Below, one piece after another: positions 7,529 to 15,165 of a stretch of DNA of 64,000 bases (its first letter is position 1; each line of letters starts with the position of its first letter). The notes below the pieces were generated by a model that was given only the letters and a program-made list of their open reading frames with translations, ran no database searches and had not been told where the DNA came from. The stretch is from Paraburkholderia tagetis. GTDB taxonomy: Bacteria > Pseudomonadota > Gammaproteobacteria > Burkholderiales > Burkholderiaceae. The stretch covers positions 1-64,000 of the forward strand of contig NZ_JAKLJA010000039.1 of assembly GCF_022213065.1 (NCBI RefSeq), in the 5' to 3' direction. The position numbers and the translations under genes were made by a program.

Positions 7529-9151
7529 TCAGGCGTGCCCGCGAAAACTCGCGCACAACCTGAACGAGTCCTCCGAAACAGGAATCTGCTTCGCCTTGCA
7601 ATAGCGCGTGACGAGCTTCAGCAATTCCTTGATATCGCGCCCGCTCGCCTTCGGATACGCGTGCGTGAGCGTCTCGATCAACTCGTCGCCAAGCGCCGCG
7701 CCAAACTGCTCCGAAAGCACTTTCCAGAGGCGGAGCGCATCGGCTTTCGGCGGCGTTTCGTAGTGGATCGTCGCGATGCAGCGCGAGAGAATCGCATCGT
7801 CGACGTCGTCGATGCGATTGGTCGTCATGAACAGCAGCCCGGTGAAATACTCGAGCGTGCGCAGAAACTCCGCGACGATCGCATTGTGTTCGAGATCGTT
7901 GTCGCGGCGGCGAATATAGACATCGGCTTCGTCGAGCAGCAGCACCGCATCCCAGCGCATCGCGCGCCGCAGGATGCTCGAAAGCGCTGCGCCCACCGAG
8001 GACGCCGTCGTGCCTAGCTGCCCCGAATGCACGCGGTAGAGCGGCTTGCCCACTACTTCCGCGTAGATCTCGGCGGTCAGTGTCTTGCCGAGGCCAGGCG
8101 CGCCCTGGCAAAGAATCGTCGTGCCGCCCGACTTGCCCGGCACGACGTCCTGCACGAACACGTTCATGTTCGAAGTGAGAATGTCGATGAGATCGTGATG
8201 AGGCGCCGGCAAGACCAGCTTGTTGCGCAACTCGGGCTGGTATCGATATTCCTCCATGTTCTGCACATGCACCCAAATATTGCGGTGCCACTCCAGATGG
8301 AACAGGTGCACATAGCCGTGCAGCGGAATTTTCTCGAAGCCCGACTCGACGCCGGCCGATCGCCAGAATTCAGGATCACAAATCATTTCGAAGCGGCGTT
8401 CGAGACGTTCCTCGTCGTTCACGCACTTCGCGCTGATTCCGTCGATGATGCGCGTGAGCTCCACCGCGTCCTTCTCGCCCATCGTGAACGCCGCCTTCGT
8501 CACTACGAACTGCGCGCCAAAACGGCGCTGAAACTTCAGGAAGCGCTGTGCATGATGCTCGTATTCGCGCTTGAACTCCGCGCACTCCTTGTAGAAGCCG
8601 AACTCGGCCAGCAGTTCGGGAATCGTGCGGTTGACGATATCGTGGCGGTTGATCACGAGCGATGTCGTCATGCCGGAGCGGCGCTTGTGATAGTCGGTCA
8701 GTTCCGAATTGGCCGACTGCATCGTATTGGCCAGCATGTCGACCACGATGTACGGCATGCCCTGCTCCGGCTCGACATGGCGAATCCGGTGCACGAGCCA
8801 CGGCAGCAACGTGCCATCCTTGTTGCGCTGATAGAGCCAGCCGTCAATCGGCTCGCGCGACAGGTACGCGACCAGCCCCGGCACCAGTTGGTCCAATGCC
8901 GGAATGACGCGCGCCTGCGGGGCGTTGTAGACATTGTCGAGCGCCAGCATCTGAAACATCAGCATGCGTTCGTTCTGCGTCTTGCTCAGCGCGTAGAGCG
9001 TATTGAGCGATCGCGCGTCGAACAGCTTGCTCGATACGATCATGTTGCCGTGGCACACGCCGTGCTCCTTGAGCCGCGTGGCAAGGGGCGATTCGGTTTC
9101 GATCATCCCGAGCAGAGGATGAATCAGTGATGCGGGTATTTCAAAATCCAT
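7529..9151 (-). CDS. AAA+ family ATPase with a long uncharacterised N-terminal region
   Basis: A 540-residue protein. The ATG at 9151 follows a GGGGG-containing site. The first 350 or so residues match no domain I know and contain a helical, charged middle part. A single AAA+ module follows: Walker A GAPGLGKT (about 385), Walker B AVLLLDEAD (about 435), sensor-1-like FMTTNR and the arginine-finger-like DAILSRC (about 480-490), then a helical lid. The architecture resembles remodelling ATPases rather than helicases. It stands 60 bases downstream of the esterase gene on the same strand and may be co-transcribed with it. The substrate is not evident. Confidence 0.85.
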   Translation of the reverse strand: MDFEIPASLIHPLLGMIETESPLATRLKEHGVCHGNMIVSSKLFDARSLNTLYALSKTQNERMLMFQMLALDNVYNAPQARVIPALDQLVPGLVAYLSREPIDGWLYQRNKDGTLLPWLVHRIRHVEPEQGMPYIVVDMLANTMQSANSELTDYHKRRSGMTTSLVINRHDIVNRTIPELLAEFGFYKECAEFKREYEHHAQRFLKFQRRFGAQFVVTKAAFTMGEKDAVELTRIIDGISAKCVNDEERLERRFEMICDPEFWRSAGVESGFEKIPLHGYVHLFHLEWHRNIWVHVQNMEEYRYQPELRNKLVLPAPHHDLIDILTSNMNVFVQDVVPGKSGGTTILCQGAPGLGKTLTAEIYAEVVGKPLYRVHSGQLGTTASSVGAALSSILRRAMRWDAVLLLDEADVYIRRRDNDLEHNAIVAEFLRTLEYFTGLLFMTTNRIDDVDDAILSRCIATIHYETPPKADALRLWKVLSEQFGAALGDELIETLTHAYPKASGRDIKELLKLVTRYCKAKQIPVSEDSFRLCASFRGHA

Positions 9152-9211
9152 GGGCAAGACCCCCGTTCGTTGCCGCCGCCATTGCGGCAGCACTCTTGCG
9201 CGTCACTCGCG

Positions 9212-9889
9212 TCACTTCAGGAAGAATTCGATTGCCATGCTGACGATGGGCGGATGGATCACATGCAGGCCGTTGAATTCGATGTACTGAACATCGTATC
9301 CGGCGGAGCGCAGTCTCCCGGCATTGGCGCGGCCGCTCGTCTCGATCGGCAACTGCTCGTCGGCGAGACCGTGCGCGATGAACACCTTCGGCGTGCCCTC
9401 CTGCGTGAAGACCGACATGAAGCCGCCGGAAAACGCGATCACGTGGCTCGCGATATCGCCGTTCGTCACGCCGATCGAGAGCGCATAGCTCGCGCCATCC
9501 GAAAACCCCGCGAACGCGAGACGCGCGGGATCGATCCGGTAGCGCGACGTGACGGCGGTAAGCGCCTGATGCAGCCGCTCCAGATCGGGGCCGTTGCCGC
9601 CGATCACGATGTCCCACGTTGGATAGGTCGAATGCGGCGCCAGCACCAGGAATCTGTTCTGCTGCGCGTGCTCTTCGATGAACGGCAGCACCTTCTCCGG
9701 AAAGCCCCCGGCGCCATGAAACATCACGAAAAGCGGAACGGGCGCCGCGTCGTCGAGGCCCGACGGCACGAACAACACGGCGTCGCGTTCGTCGGCGAGG
9801 CCCAGGGAATGGCGGCCCGGGGGCAAGCGGCCTTGGGTCGGCTCGGCGTGTGTGAAGGACAGGCGACCGAACAGCGATGGATCGAACAT
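9212..9889 (-). CDS. Alpha/beta-hydrolase esterase (dienelactone hydrolase/phospholipase-like)
   Basis: A 225-residue cytoplasmic hydrolase; no signal peptide is seen. The nucleophile elbow is GFSDGAS (about residue 115), with an oxyanion region FVMFHGAGG near 55 and the likely catalytic His near the C-terminus (HVIHPP). The pattern fits predicted carboxylesterases of the polyhydroxybutyrate-depolymerase/dienelactone hydrolase superfamily. The ATG at 9889 was chosen; a GTG seven codons earlier (9910) is possible. A 23-bp perfect palindrome lies about 50-70 bases upstream, so expression is probably repressed by a dimeric regulator encoded elsewhere. Confidence 0.8.
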   Translation of the reverse strand: MFDPSLFGRLSFTHAEPTQGRLPPGRHSLGLADERDAVLFVPSGLDDAAPVPLFVMFHGAGGFPEKVLPFIEEHAQQNRFLVLAPHSTYPTWDIVIGGNGPDLERLHQALTAVTSRYRIDPARLAFAGFSDGASYALSIGVTNGDIASHVIAFSGGFMSVFTQEGTPKVFIAHGLADEQLPIETSGRANAGRLRSAGYDVQYIEFNGLHVIHPPIVSMAIEFFLK

Positions 9890-9937
9890 GACGGACCTGG
9901 AGATGGACACGAATCGAAGCCGATATCGTCACGGCTA

Positions 9938-9960
9938 TTGTGATATATCATATATCACAA
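9938..9960. promoter_or_regulatory. 23-bp perfect AT-rich palindrome upstream of the esterase gene
   Basis: The half-site is TTGTGATATAT around a single central C, with 11 of 11 pairs matching. It lies upstream of the minus-strand esterase and downstream of the XRE gene's stop. The central TGATATATCA-like core resembles operators of GntR-type dimers. The binding protein is not identified. Confidence 0.65.
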
Positions 9961-10076
9961 CGCGAGGCGAAAGGAAAGACTGCTGACAGCGTAATCCTGC
10001 GCCGTGCGTCCGGTCTTTCTTGAATGGCGCAGAGGTTTCATGCCTCTCGCCCACTCCGCCGCATGGGTTCGCGAGA

Positions 10077-10655
10077 TCAGCCCTTCTGAAACACGATCAC
10101 CGCATACCGGCAAACGTGGGCGCTTTCGTTCTTGAAGACGCAGTCGCTCGGCGGTCCCAGTTCGAGACAATCGCCCGCGCCCAGTTCGTGGCGCTCGCCG
10201 CCTTCGATAAACACGAGGTCTCCGGCCAGCACCCAGATCAGTTGCCGGGCCTGCAAGTAGGCCGATGCCGGCATCGGGATTTCTGCCGCCGGCGGCAGAT
10301 CGATTTCCACGAGGTTCAGCGGCGCAGCCGACTTGGGCGAAACGTGGCGCCGCACATACCCGCTTTGCGGATCCACCCACAGCGGCTGGTCCGCCGCACG
10401 CAACAGACGCCCCTCTTCGAGTTCGGCGAGCGCCAGCAACGCCGACATGCTCATGCCGAACGCCCCCGCCAGCTTCGCGAGCAGCGACGCCGTGGGGCTG
10501 CTCTCCCCGCGCTCGATCTTGTGGATCATGGCCCGCGACACGCCGGACCTGGCGGCGAGGTCGGTGAGCGACCAGCCGCGTCCCTCGCGTTCGCCTCGAA
10601 TACGCGCGCCGATGCGTTGATCTATGCTGTCTAATATCGTGTACACTTGTTCCAT
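10077..10655 (-). CDS. XRE-family regulator with C-terminal cupin domain
   Basis: A 192-residue regulator. The helix-turn-helix is at about residues 15-70 (GWSLTDLAARSGVSRAMIHK, then IERGESSPT). A single-fold cupin sensor follows at about 110-190, with the WVLAGDLVFIEGGERHELGAGD strand pattern. Such proteins often control amino-acid or polyamine metabolism and export. The start was taken at the ATG at 10655 because the HTH begins shortly after. The divergent GNAT gene starts only 27 bases away, so their promoters must reach into each other's coding sequence and the pair is very probably co-regulated. Confidence 0.9.
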   Translation of the reverse strand: MEQVYTILDSIDQRIGARIRGEREGRGWSLTDLAARSGVSRAMIHKIERGESSPTASLLAKLAGAFGMSMSALLALAELEEGRLLRAADQPLWVDPQSGYVRRHVSPKSAAPLNLVEIDLPPAAEIPMPASAYLQARQLIWVLAGDLVFIEGGERHELGAGDCLELGPPSDCVFKNESAHVCRYAVIVFQKG

Positions 10656-10682
10656 TATAGTGGATTTAGTGAAGGGGCAGCC

Positions 10683-11198
10683 ATGGAAATCCGCGATGCG
10701 GGTCCAGAGGACATCGACGGTATCACGGCAATCTATAACGACGCTGTGTTGCACACGACCGCGATATGGAACGACCAGACAGTCGATGCGGCCAACCGCA
10801 GAGCCTGGCTCGCCGACCGGCAAAAGCTGGGCTACCCCGTGCTGGTCGCCGTCGACGCTCACCAGAGCGTGCTCGGCTATGCGTCATTCGGCGACTGGCG
10901 CGCCTTCGACGGCTACCGGCATACGGTCGAGCATTCGGTCTACGTGCGCAACGACCAGCGCGGGCGAGGCCTGGGGCTGGCCCTCATGCAGATCCTGATC
11001 GGCCGCGCGCGCGAGATCGGCAAGCACGTGATGGTCGCGGGCATCGAGGCGAATAACGCCGGCTCCATCGGATTGCACGAAAAGCTCGGATTCGAGCACG
11101 TGGGGCACATGAAGGAAGTGGGCATGAAGTTCGGCGCGTGGCTCGACCTTGCCTTCATGCAGTTGAGGCTCGATGCGCGGGAGACGCCTGAGGCTTGA
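10683..11198 (+). CDS. GNAT N-acetyltransferase, phosphinothricin-acetyltransferase-like
   Basis: A 171-residue acetyl-CoA-dependent N-acetyltransferase. It begins with the PAT-type pattern MEIRDAGPEDIDGITAIYN, has the VEHSVYVRNDQRGRGLGLAL acetyl-CoA loop (R/Q-x-x-G-x-G/A) at about 85-105, and ends with the GFEHVGHMKEVGMKFG segment shared by phosphinothricin and methionine-sulfone acetyltransferases. The Shine-Dalgarno site is GAAGGGG before the ATG at 10683. The likely substrates are glutamate or methionine analogues; the exact one cannot be read from the sequence. The divergent XRE-cupin gene is its probable regulator. Confidence 0.88.
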   Translation: MEIRDAGPEDIDGITAIYNDAVLHTTAIWNDQTVDAANRRAWLADRQKLGYPVLVAVDAHQSVLGYASFGDWRAFDGYRHTVEHSVYVRNDQRGRGLGLALMQILIGRAREIGKHVMVAGIEANNAGSIGLHEKLGFEHVGHMKEVGMKFGAWLDLAFMQLRLDARETPEA

Positions 11199-11317
11199 TG
11201 CATACGGTGTGATGAAGGCAAGCTGACGCGCGCCCTGCACGAGGCTCACATTCAGGTTTCTCACACTTCTGGCGGCCAGCCCCTGGAATGGAATTCGTTG
11301 ATTGGGGAACGCAGCCC

Positions 11318-12259
11318 CTATGCCGACGGTTCCTGCCAGTAACCTTCGCGCGCATAGAGCCCCGCGAAGAAGTCGAGAAACGCGCGCACCTTCGACGAGA
11401 CGGTTTTCCTCGGCGGATAAACCCCCCACACGCCCGGCGTCGCGGTGGAAGTGCGCGCCTCCCAGCCGGGCAGCAAGCGCACCAGCTTGCCTTCGCGCAG
11501 CGCCCCGCCCGCGGCCCATTCGGGCAGCAGCGCGACGCCCATGCCCGCCAGCGCGAGCGAGAGCACGGCCTCGGTGTCGTCGACACGCAGACGCCCGCCG
11601 AGCTTCACCGTAACCTCGCCCGAACTGCTGCGGCCCGACGGGCTCACGATGACCCACTTGTCCTCGGCGGTCAGCGGAAAACGGATGGCCTCGTGCGACG
11701 CGAGTTCCGCGGGCGTGGCAGGATGGCCCCGCCGCGAAAGATACTCGGGGCTCGCGCAAACGATGCGCCGGTGCGTGGCAAGCTGCCTCGCCATCAGTTG
11801 CGAATCGGGAAGCACGCCGATGCGCACGGCCACGTCGATGCCGGCGTCGATGATGTTCACGATTTCGTCGGTCAGGACCGCATCGACGCTGATCTTCGGA
11901 TAACGCGCCATGAACTCGGGCAGATGGCGGATCACATGCCTGCGCCCGAACGAAGTCGGCATGGTCACGCGCAGCACGCCCTGCGGAGCGCTATTGAGCG
12001 ACGAGGCGGCCTCGCGCGCCTCGTCGAGGCTTTGCATCACCCGCAAGGCGCGCTCGCGAAAAACGCGTCCGCCCTCGGTGAGCGTGAGGCCGCGCGTCGA
12101 ACGATTGAACAGCGAGATCCCAAGGTCGGCTTCGAGTTCGGAGATATAGCGCGAGACCGTGGACGTCTTGACCTCGATGCGCTCGGCCGCCTTGCTGAAG
12201 CTGCCCAGCTCCGCAGCCTGAAGAAATGCCCGAATCGCCAAAAAATAATCGATTACCAC
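11318..12259 (-). CDS. LysR-family transcriptional regulator
   Basis: A 313-residue regulator. The N-terminal wHTH covers residues 1-60 (FLQAAELGSFSKAAERI, then VKTSTVSRYISELEADLG) and the effector domain about 90-300, including RIGVLPDSQLMARQLA. GTG at 12259 was chosen because GGAGGCG lies 9 bases upstream and the family starts there; an ATG-led frame reaches 12355. It is divergent from the nucleotidyltransferase gene and may act on the intervening inverted repeats, although those are tighter and more symmetrical than classical LysR T-N11-A boxes. Confidence 0.9.
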   Translation of the reverse strand: MVIDYFLAIRAFLQAAELGSFSKAAERIEVKTSTVSRYISELEADLGISLFNRSTRGLTLTEGGRVFRERALRVMQSLDEAREAASSLNSAPQGVLRVTMPTSFGRRHVIRHLPEFMARYPKISVDAVLTDEIVNIIDAGIDVAVRIGVLPDSQLMARQLATHRRIVCASPEYLSRRGHPATPAELASHEAIRFPLTAEDKWVIVSPSGRSSSGEVTVKLGGRLRVDDTEAVLSLALAGMGVALLPEWAAGGALREGKLVRLLPGWEARTSTATPGVWGVYPPRKTVSSKVRAFLDFFAGLYAREGYWQEPSA

Positions 12260-12394
12260 CTTGCCGCGCCTCCACCCGAGTCCCACCGTATTCGTTGGCC
12301 CGGAGATTGGCCGGGCGCCGTCGTTGCGCATTTTACCCGGCGAACGCGGGTGCAATTGGCGGCGCGGCTGATACCGGGATTTGATGTCGGCGGT

Positions 12395-12423
12395 TTTCAG
12401 TAATTATCGAAAAATTACTGAAA
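12395..12423. repeat. Inverted repeat 1 (TTTCAGTAAT / ATTACTGAAA) upstream of the nucleotidyltransferase
   Basis: Perfect 10-bp arms at 12395-12404 and 12414-12423 around a 9-base AT-rich spacer. The nearly identical second repeat is centred 47 bases downstream. This is a probable operator of a dimeric regulator. Confidence 0.75.
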
Positions 12424-12440
12424 TTTCCATCGTCGATCAT

Positions 12441-12471
12441 TTTTCAGTAAAATATGAAAAATTACTGAAAA
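12441..12471. repeat. Inverted repeat 2 (TTTTCAGTAA / TTACTGAAAA) next to the start codon
   Basis: Perfect 10-bp arms at 12441-12450 and 12462-12471 with an 11-base spacer. It ends 11 bases before the chosen ATG at 12483, so a bound protein would block initiation. The motif is the same as in repeat 1. Confidence 0.75.
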
Positions 12472-12482
12472 CGGCTCCAGAG

Positions 12483-13538
12483 ATGCTCGGCTCACCGCTT
12501 TATCAACGTCACGACCAGGCATTTTGCGCCCAGCTTGCGAACGTCGAACAAGCCGCCGCCGCGCAGGACGCGGTGCTTGTCGGCGCGCCGGGGACGATCC
12601 TCGAGCACAAGCGCGCGGGCCTCGTCTATTACGCCCGCCAGTTCATGAACCCGGAGGGCAAGAAGCAGGAGGAAAGCCTCGGCGGCCCGCAGGGCGACCC
12701 GGAAGTGGAAGCGCGCGTGGAGGCGATGCGCGAGCGCATCGTGCAAGGCAAGGACCTCGTGAACCGCATCCGCGAACTCGCGAAACTGGGTTTTCAGATC
12801 GCCGATAACAAGACCTACGCCACGATGGGCGTGCTGTACAACCACGGCCTCTTCCAGGCCGGCGCCGCGCTGATCGGCTCTCATGCCTATGCGGTGCTGC
12901 TCAACAGCCTCGGTATCAAGTCGGTCGCCTACGAGACGGAAGACGTCGATATTGCCCGCGCGCGGCAACTGGCGCTCCAGCACGTGCCCACGGGCGGCTT
13001 GCTCGCGATCCTGAAAGAGACCGGCATCGCGTTCGTGGAAGTGCCGTCGATGACACGCGGAGCGCCATCGACATCGTTCAAGCAAGCCGGCGCGACGCGC
13101 TTTCATGTCGACCTGCTCGTGCCTTCGGAAGACGATTCGTTCCCGACCGTCGCGGTGCCCGAATTGGGTGCGCATGCAACTGGTCTGCCCTATCTTGCCT
13201 TCCTGCTCGGCAAGTCGCAGATGGGCACGCTCATTTCGCGGCACGGCGCAGTTCCCGTGCGCGTGCCGGACCCGGCGCGCTTTGCGATTCACAAGCTGCT
13301 GGTGTCGCGCTTGCGCACCAACATGCTCATCAAGTCGCAGAAGGATGTGCACCAGGCATGCGTGATACTCGCCATGCTCGGAGACCACCGCAGCGGTGAT
13401 ATCGAGGATGCTTGTGAGGAACTGCCCGCTTCGGCTCGTGCGATTGTGCGCCGTGCGCTGCCTGAAGTGCGGCGTTTGCTAGGCGCGCATGAGGGGGCAC
13501 TGGAGGAGTTTGAGGCGGGAATTGGGGGGGCAAGGTGA
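12483..13538 (+). CDS. Nucleotidyltransferase-fold protein (NTP_transf_8 / GSU2403-like)
   Basis: A 351-residue protein. Its middle contains the signature of the nucleotidyltransferase fold: LIGSHAYAVLLNSLG (about 140-155), followed some 15 residues later by an acidic TEDVDIAR, the expected metal-binding D-x-D. The N-terminal 100 residues are helical with a charged KKQEESLGG segment. The C-terminal half (FAIHKLLVSRLR and on) resembles substrate-handling helices of MNT-type enzymes. A longer frame begins at 12381 but would translate both inverted repeats, so the ATG at 12483 was chosen. Related folds act as toxins (AbiEii) or nucleotide-adding enzymes. No antitoxin gene is adjacent, so the role is open. 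Confidence 0.78.
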   Translation: MLGSPLYQRHDQAFCAQLANVEQAAAAQDAVLVGAPGTILEHKRAGLVYYARQFMNPEGKKQEESLGGPQGDPEVEARVEAMRERIVQGKDLVNRIRELAKLGFQIADNKTYATMGVLYNHGLFQAGAALIGSHAYAVLLNSLGIKSVAYETEDVDIARARQLALQHVPTGGLLAILKETGIAFVEVPSMTRGAPSTSFKQAGATRFHVDLLVPSEDDSFPTVAVPELGAHATGLPYLAFLLGKSQMGTLISRHGAVPVRVPDPARFAIHKLLVSRLRTNMLIKSQKDVHQACVILAMLGDHRSGDIEDACEELPASARAIVRRALPEVRRLLGAHEGALEEFEAGIGGAR

Positions 13539-13553
13539 GGCAACGATGCGTGG

Positions 13554-13844
13554 TCAGGAAAATGCAACTTCTGCAAGGAACGTTGCGAAGTAGTCATCGT
13601 CCAGCCATCCAGAAACATGCTTCGACGCCTCGATGCGCTGGATTTCCTTCTGTCCTTTATCGGTCAGGATAGCAATCTGGAGTGTCGGGAGAAACTTCGT
13701 ACTGGGGGGAGGTTTCTGGTCAACGGTCTGGATCAGACCTTGCGAGCGAAGCGACGTGAAAATTGCAGGTCGCTTGTGCCACGGTATTTGTCGATGCAAA
13801 GCAAGTCGGAGAGCTTCAAGTACAGTGCCATTGCTGAATTCCAT
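13554..13844 (-). CDS. Hypothetical 96-residue protein
   Basis: The ATG at 13844 is preceded by AAGGACG at good spacing; a longer frame to 13964 has no such site. The protein begins MEFSNGTVLEALRLAL and has a basic, helical N-terminal half that could be a winged-helix (KRPAIFTSLRSQGLIQTV looks like a DNA-reading helix plus wing), then ILTDKGQKEIQRIEA. I recognise no family. It converges on the nucleotidyltransferase gene, with 15 bases between the two stops. The base composition is less GC-rich than its neighbours, hinting at horizontal origin. Confidence 0.55.
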   Translation of the reverse strand: MEFSNGTVLEALRLALHRQIPWHKRPAIFTSLRSQGLIQTVDQKPPPSTKFLPTLQIAILTDKGQKEIQRIEASKHVSGWLDDDYFATFLAEVAFS

Positions 13845-14017
13845 GAGCGTCCTTTGGTGATCGGCTGAAACGTCCTTCTGGCTCTGAGCAAGCACAGTAG
13901 CACATGAAATGGTTCTTTCCGATGACACAGACAGGAAACCTTTCGTGTCCGGCGATAAAAACAAGCCAGGCGCGAACTAACAGATGGCTGTTAGAAGCTG
14001 ATACCCGACGTTGCACC

Positions 14018-14233
14018 CTACCCGCGTTTGCGCAGCGGCTCGAGCAATCCCTTCAGGCCGTTATGGTCCAACTCGTGCATCAACGCGAGCAGCCGGCCGA
14101 TCTCTCCCGGCGGGAACCCTTCGCGGGCGAACCAGTTAAGGTAATGCCCGGGCAGGTCGGCGATGAGCCGGCCCTTGTATTTCCCGAAGGGCATGGCGAG
14201 GGTGACAAGGCGTTCAAGGTCGGGGGCGTGCAT
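14018..14233 (-). CDS. DUF3820-family small protein
   Basis: A 71-residue cytoplasmic protein carrying the whole DUF3820 signature: MPFGKYKG, then LIADLPGHYLNWFAREGFP and a C-terminal HELDHNGLKGLL. The family is widespread in Proteobacteria. Some members were described as quorum-sensing-regulated virulence factors, but the biochemical role is not settled. The start at 14233 (MHAPDLERLV) matches the usual length; a GTG at 14248 or an ATG at 14302 are alternatives because no clear ribosome site was found. It is divergent from the HAD phosphatase gene with about 180 bases between them. Confidence 0.82.
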   Translation of the reverse strand: MHAPDLERLVTLAMPFGKYKGRLIADLPGHYLNWFAREGFPPGEIGRLLALMHELDHNGLKGLLEPLRKRG

Positions 14234-14410
14234 GAGGGTATTGTGCACGGCTTTGCGCTCCCGCGCGCCCGGTGTCTCATAGCCCGTCGCGCCCCAAATC
14301 ATCGATGATGAACTGACGGACCTTGCCAGATTTTCGTCGGAATCAACCACATGGCGTTCCGCCACGCGGTTATAGTGGCATGCACCTTCAAGCACTCAAG
14401 TTTCTTGCAT

Positions 14411-15085
14411 ATGTTCTCTGCCGCAATTTTCGACATGGACGGGTTATTGATCGATTCAGAGCGAACGATCATGAACACGTGGATAACCGTCGGACACGAA
14501 CTCGGGGTTCATATCCGCCCTGTCGACTATGCCGAGATCATCGGCAGGTCGCTGCCCGAGTGCCACGCGATGCTGGCCAGGATGTTCGGAGCAGAACCGG
14601 TTTTTCAGGAAGCGCTTACACAAGTTCGGCAGCAGTTGCACTCGCCGACGACGCCACCCGTGTTTCCACTGAAGCTGGGAGTCCATCGCCTGCTGAGCGC
14701 GTTGACCCATGCGGGCATTCCATGCGCCGTGGCCTCGTCATCGAGCGGACAAGAGATTCGATCCCGGCTTGCACGGGTTGGCGTGCTCGATTTTTTTGGC
14801 GCGATTGCAGGAGGCGATGAAGTCGCCCGCGGCAAGCCGGATCCGGCCGTGTACGAGCTGGCGGCGTCCCGTCTGGGGAAATCGCCGGGCGATTGCCTGG
14901 CGTTCGAGGATAGCGAGAACGGTGTGCTCGCCGCGCATCGAGCGGGGATGCGGGTCGTGACGGTGCCTGATCTGAAGCAGCCGTCAGTCGAGGTCATCGG
15001 CGTCAGCTTGACGATACTCGAGAGCCTCGATCTGGCGACCGGGCACGTTTCCGGGTGGTTCGGCATAGAGGCGCTTCCCGCGTAA
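14411..15085 (+). CDS. HAD-superfamily phosphatase (hexitol/sugar-phosphatase-like, YniC type)
   Basis: A 224-residue hydrolase. Motif I is FDMDGLLIDSE (residues 7-17, nucleophile Asp8 and acid Asp10). The helical cap follows (about 18-85). Motif II is AVASSSS near 112, motif III the Lys of ARGKPDP near 148, and motif IV FEDSENG near 174. The pattern matches the YniC/GS1 group acting on sugar phosphates. The ATG at 14411 immediately precedes motif I; an upstream in-frame ATG would add 20 residues without family support. It stands alone and converges on the Asp-box gene. Confidence 0.9.
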   Translation: MFSAAIFDMDGLLIDSERTIMNTWITVGHELGVHIRPVDYAEIIGRSLPECHAMLARMFGAEPVFQEALTQVRQQLHSPTTPPVFPLKLGVHRLLSALTHAGIPCAVASSSSGQEIRSRLARVGVLDFFGAIAGGDEVARGKPDPAVYELAASRLGKSPGDCLAFEDSENGVLAAHRAGMRVVTVPDLKQPSVEVIGVSLTILESLDLATGHVSGWFGIEALPA

Positions 15086-15103
15086 AAGTGCCAGCCGGTG
15101 TCA

Positions 15104-15127
15104 GCCGGCAAGCGCTTGCTTGCCGGC
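15104..15127. terminator. Strong hairpin between convergent genes
   Basis: The arms GCCGGCAAGC and GCTTGCCGGC flank a 4-base loop (GCTT). There is no clear T-run on either side. It sits between the convergent HAD and Asp-box genes and may serve both. Confidence 0.5.
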
Positions 15128-15165
15128 CAGGAAGCGTCCGTCAATCGATCGGCTGGCCGCGTTAT

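Noticed and set aside
12381..12482. N-terminal extension of the nucleotidyltransferase to a TTG/ATG at 12381-12384
   Set aside because: It would translate both operator-like inverted repeats; the protein has no family similarity there.
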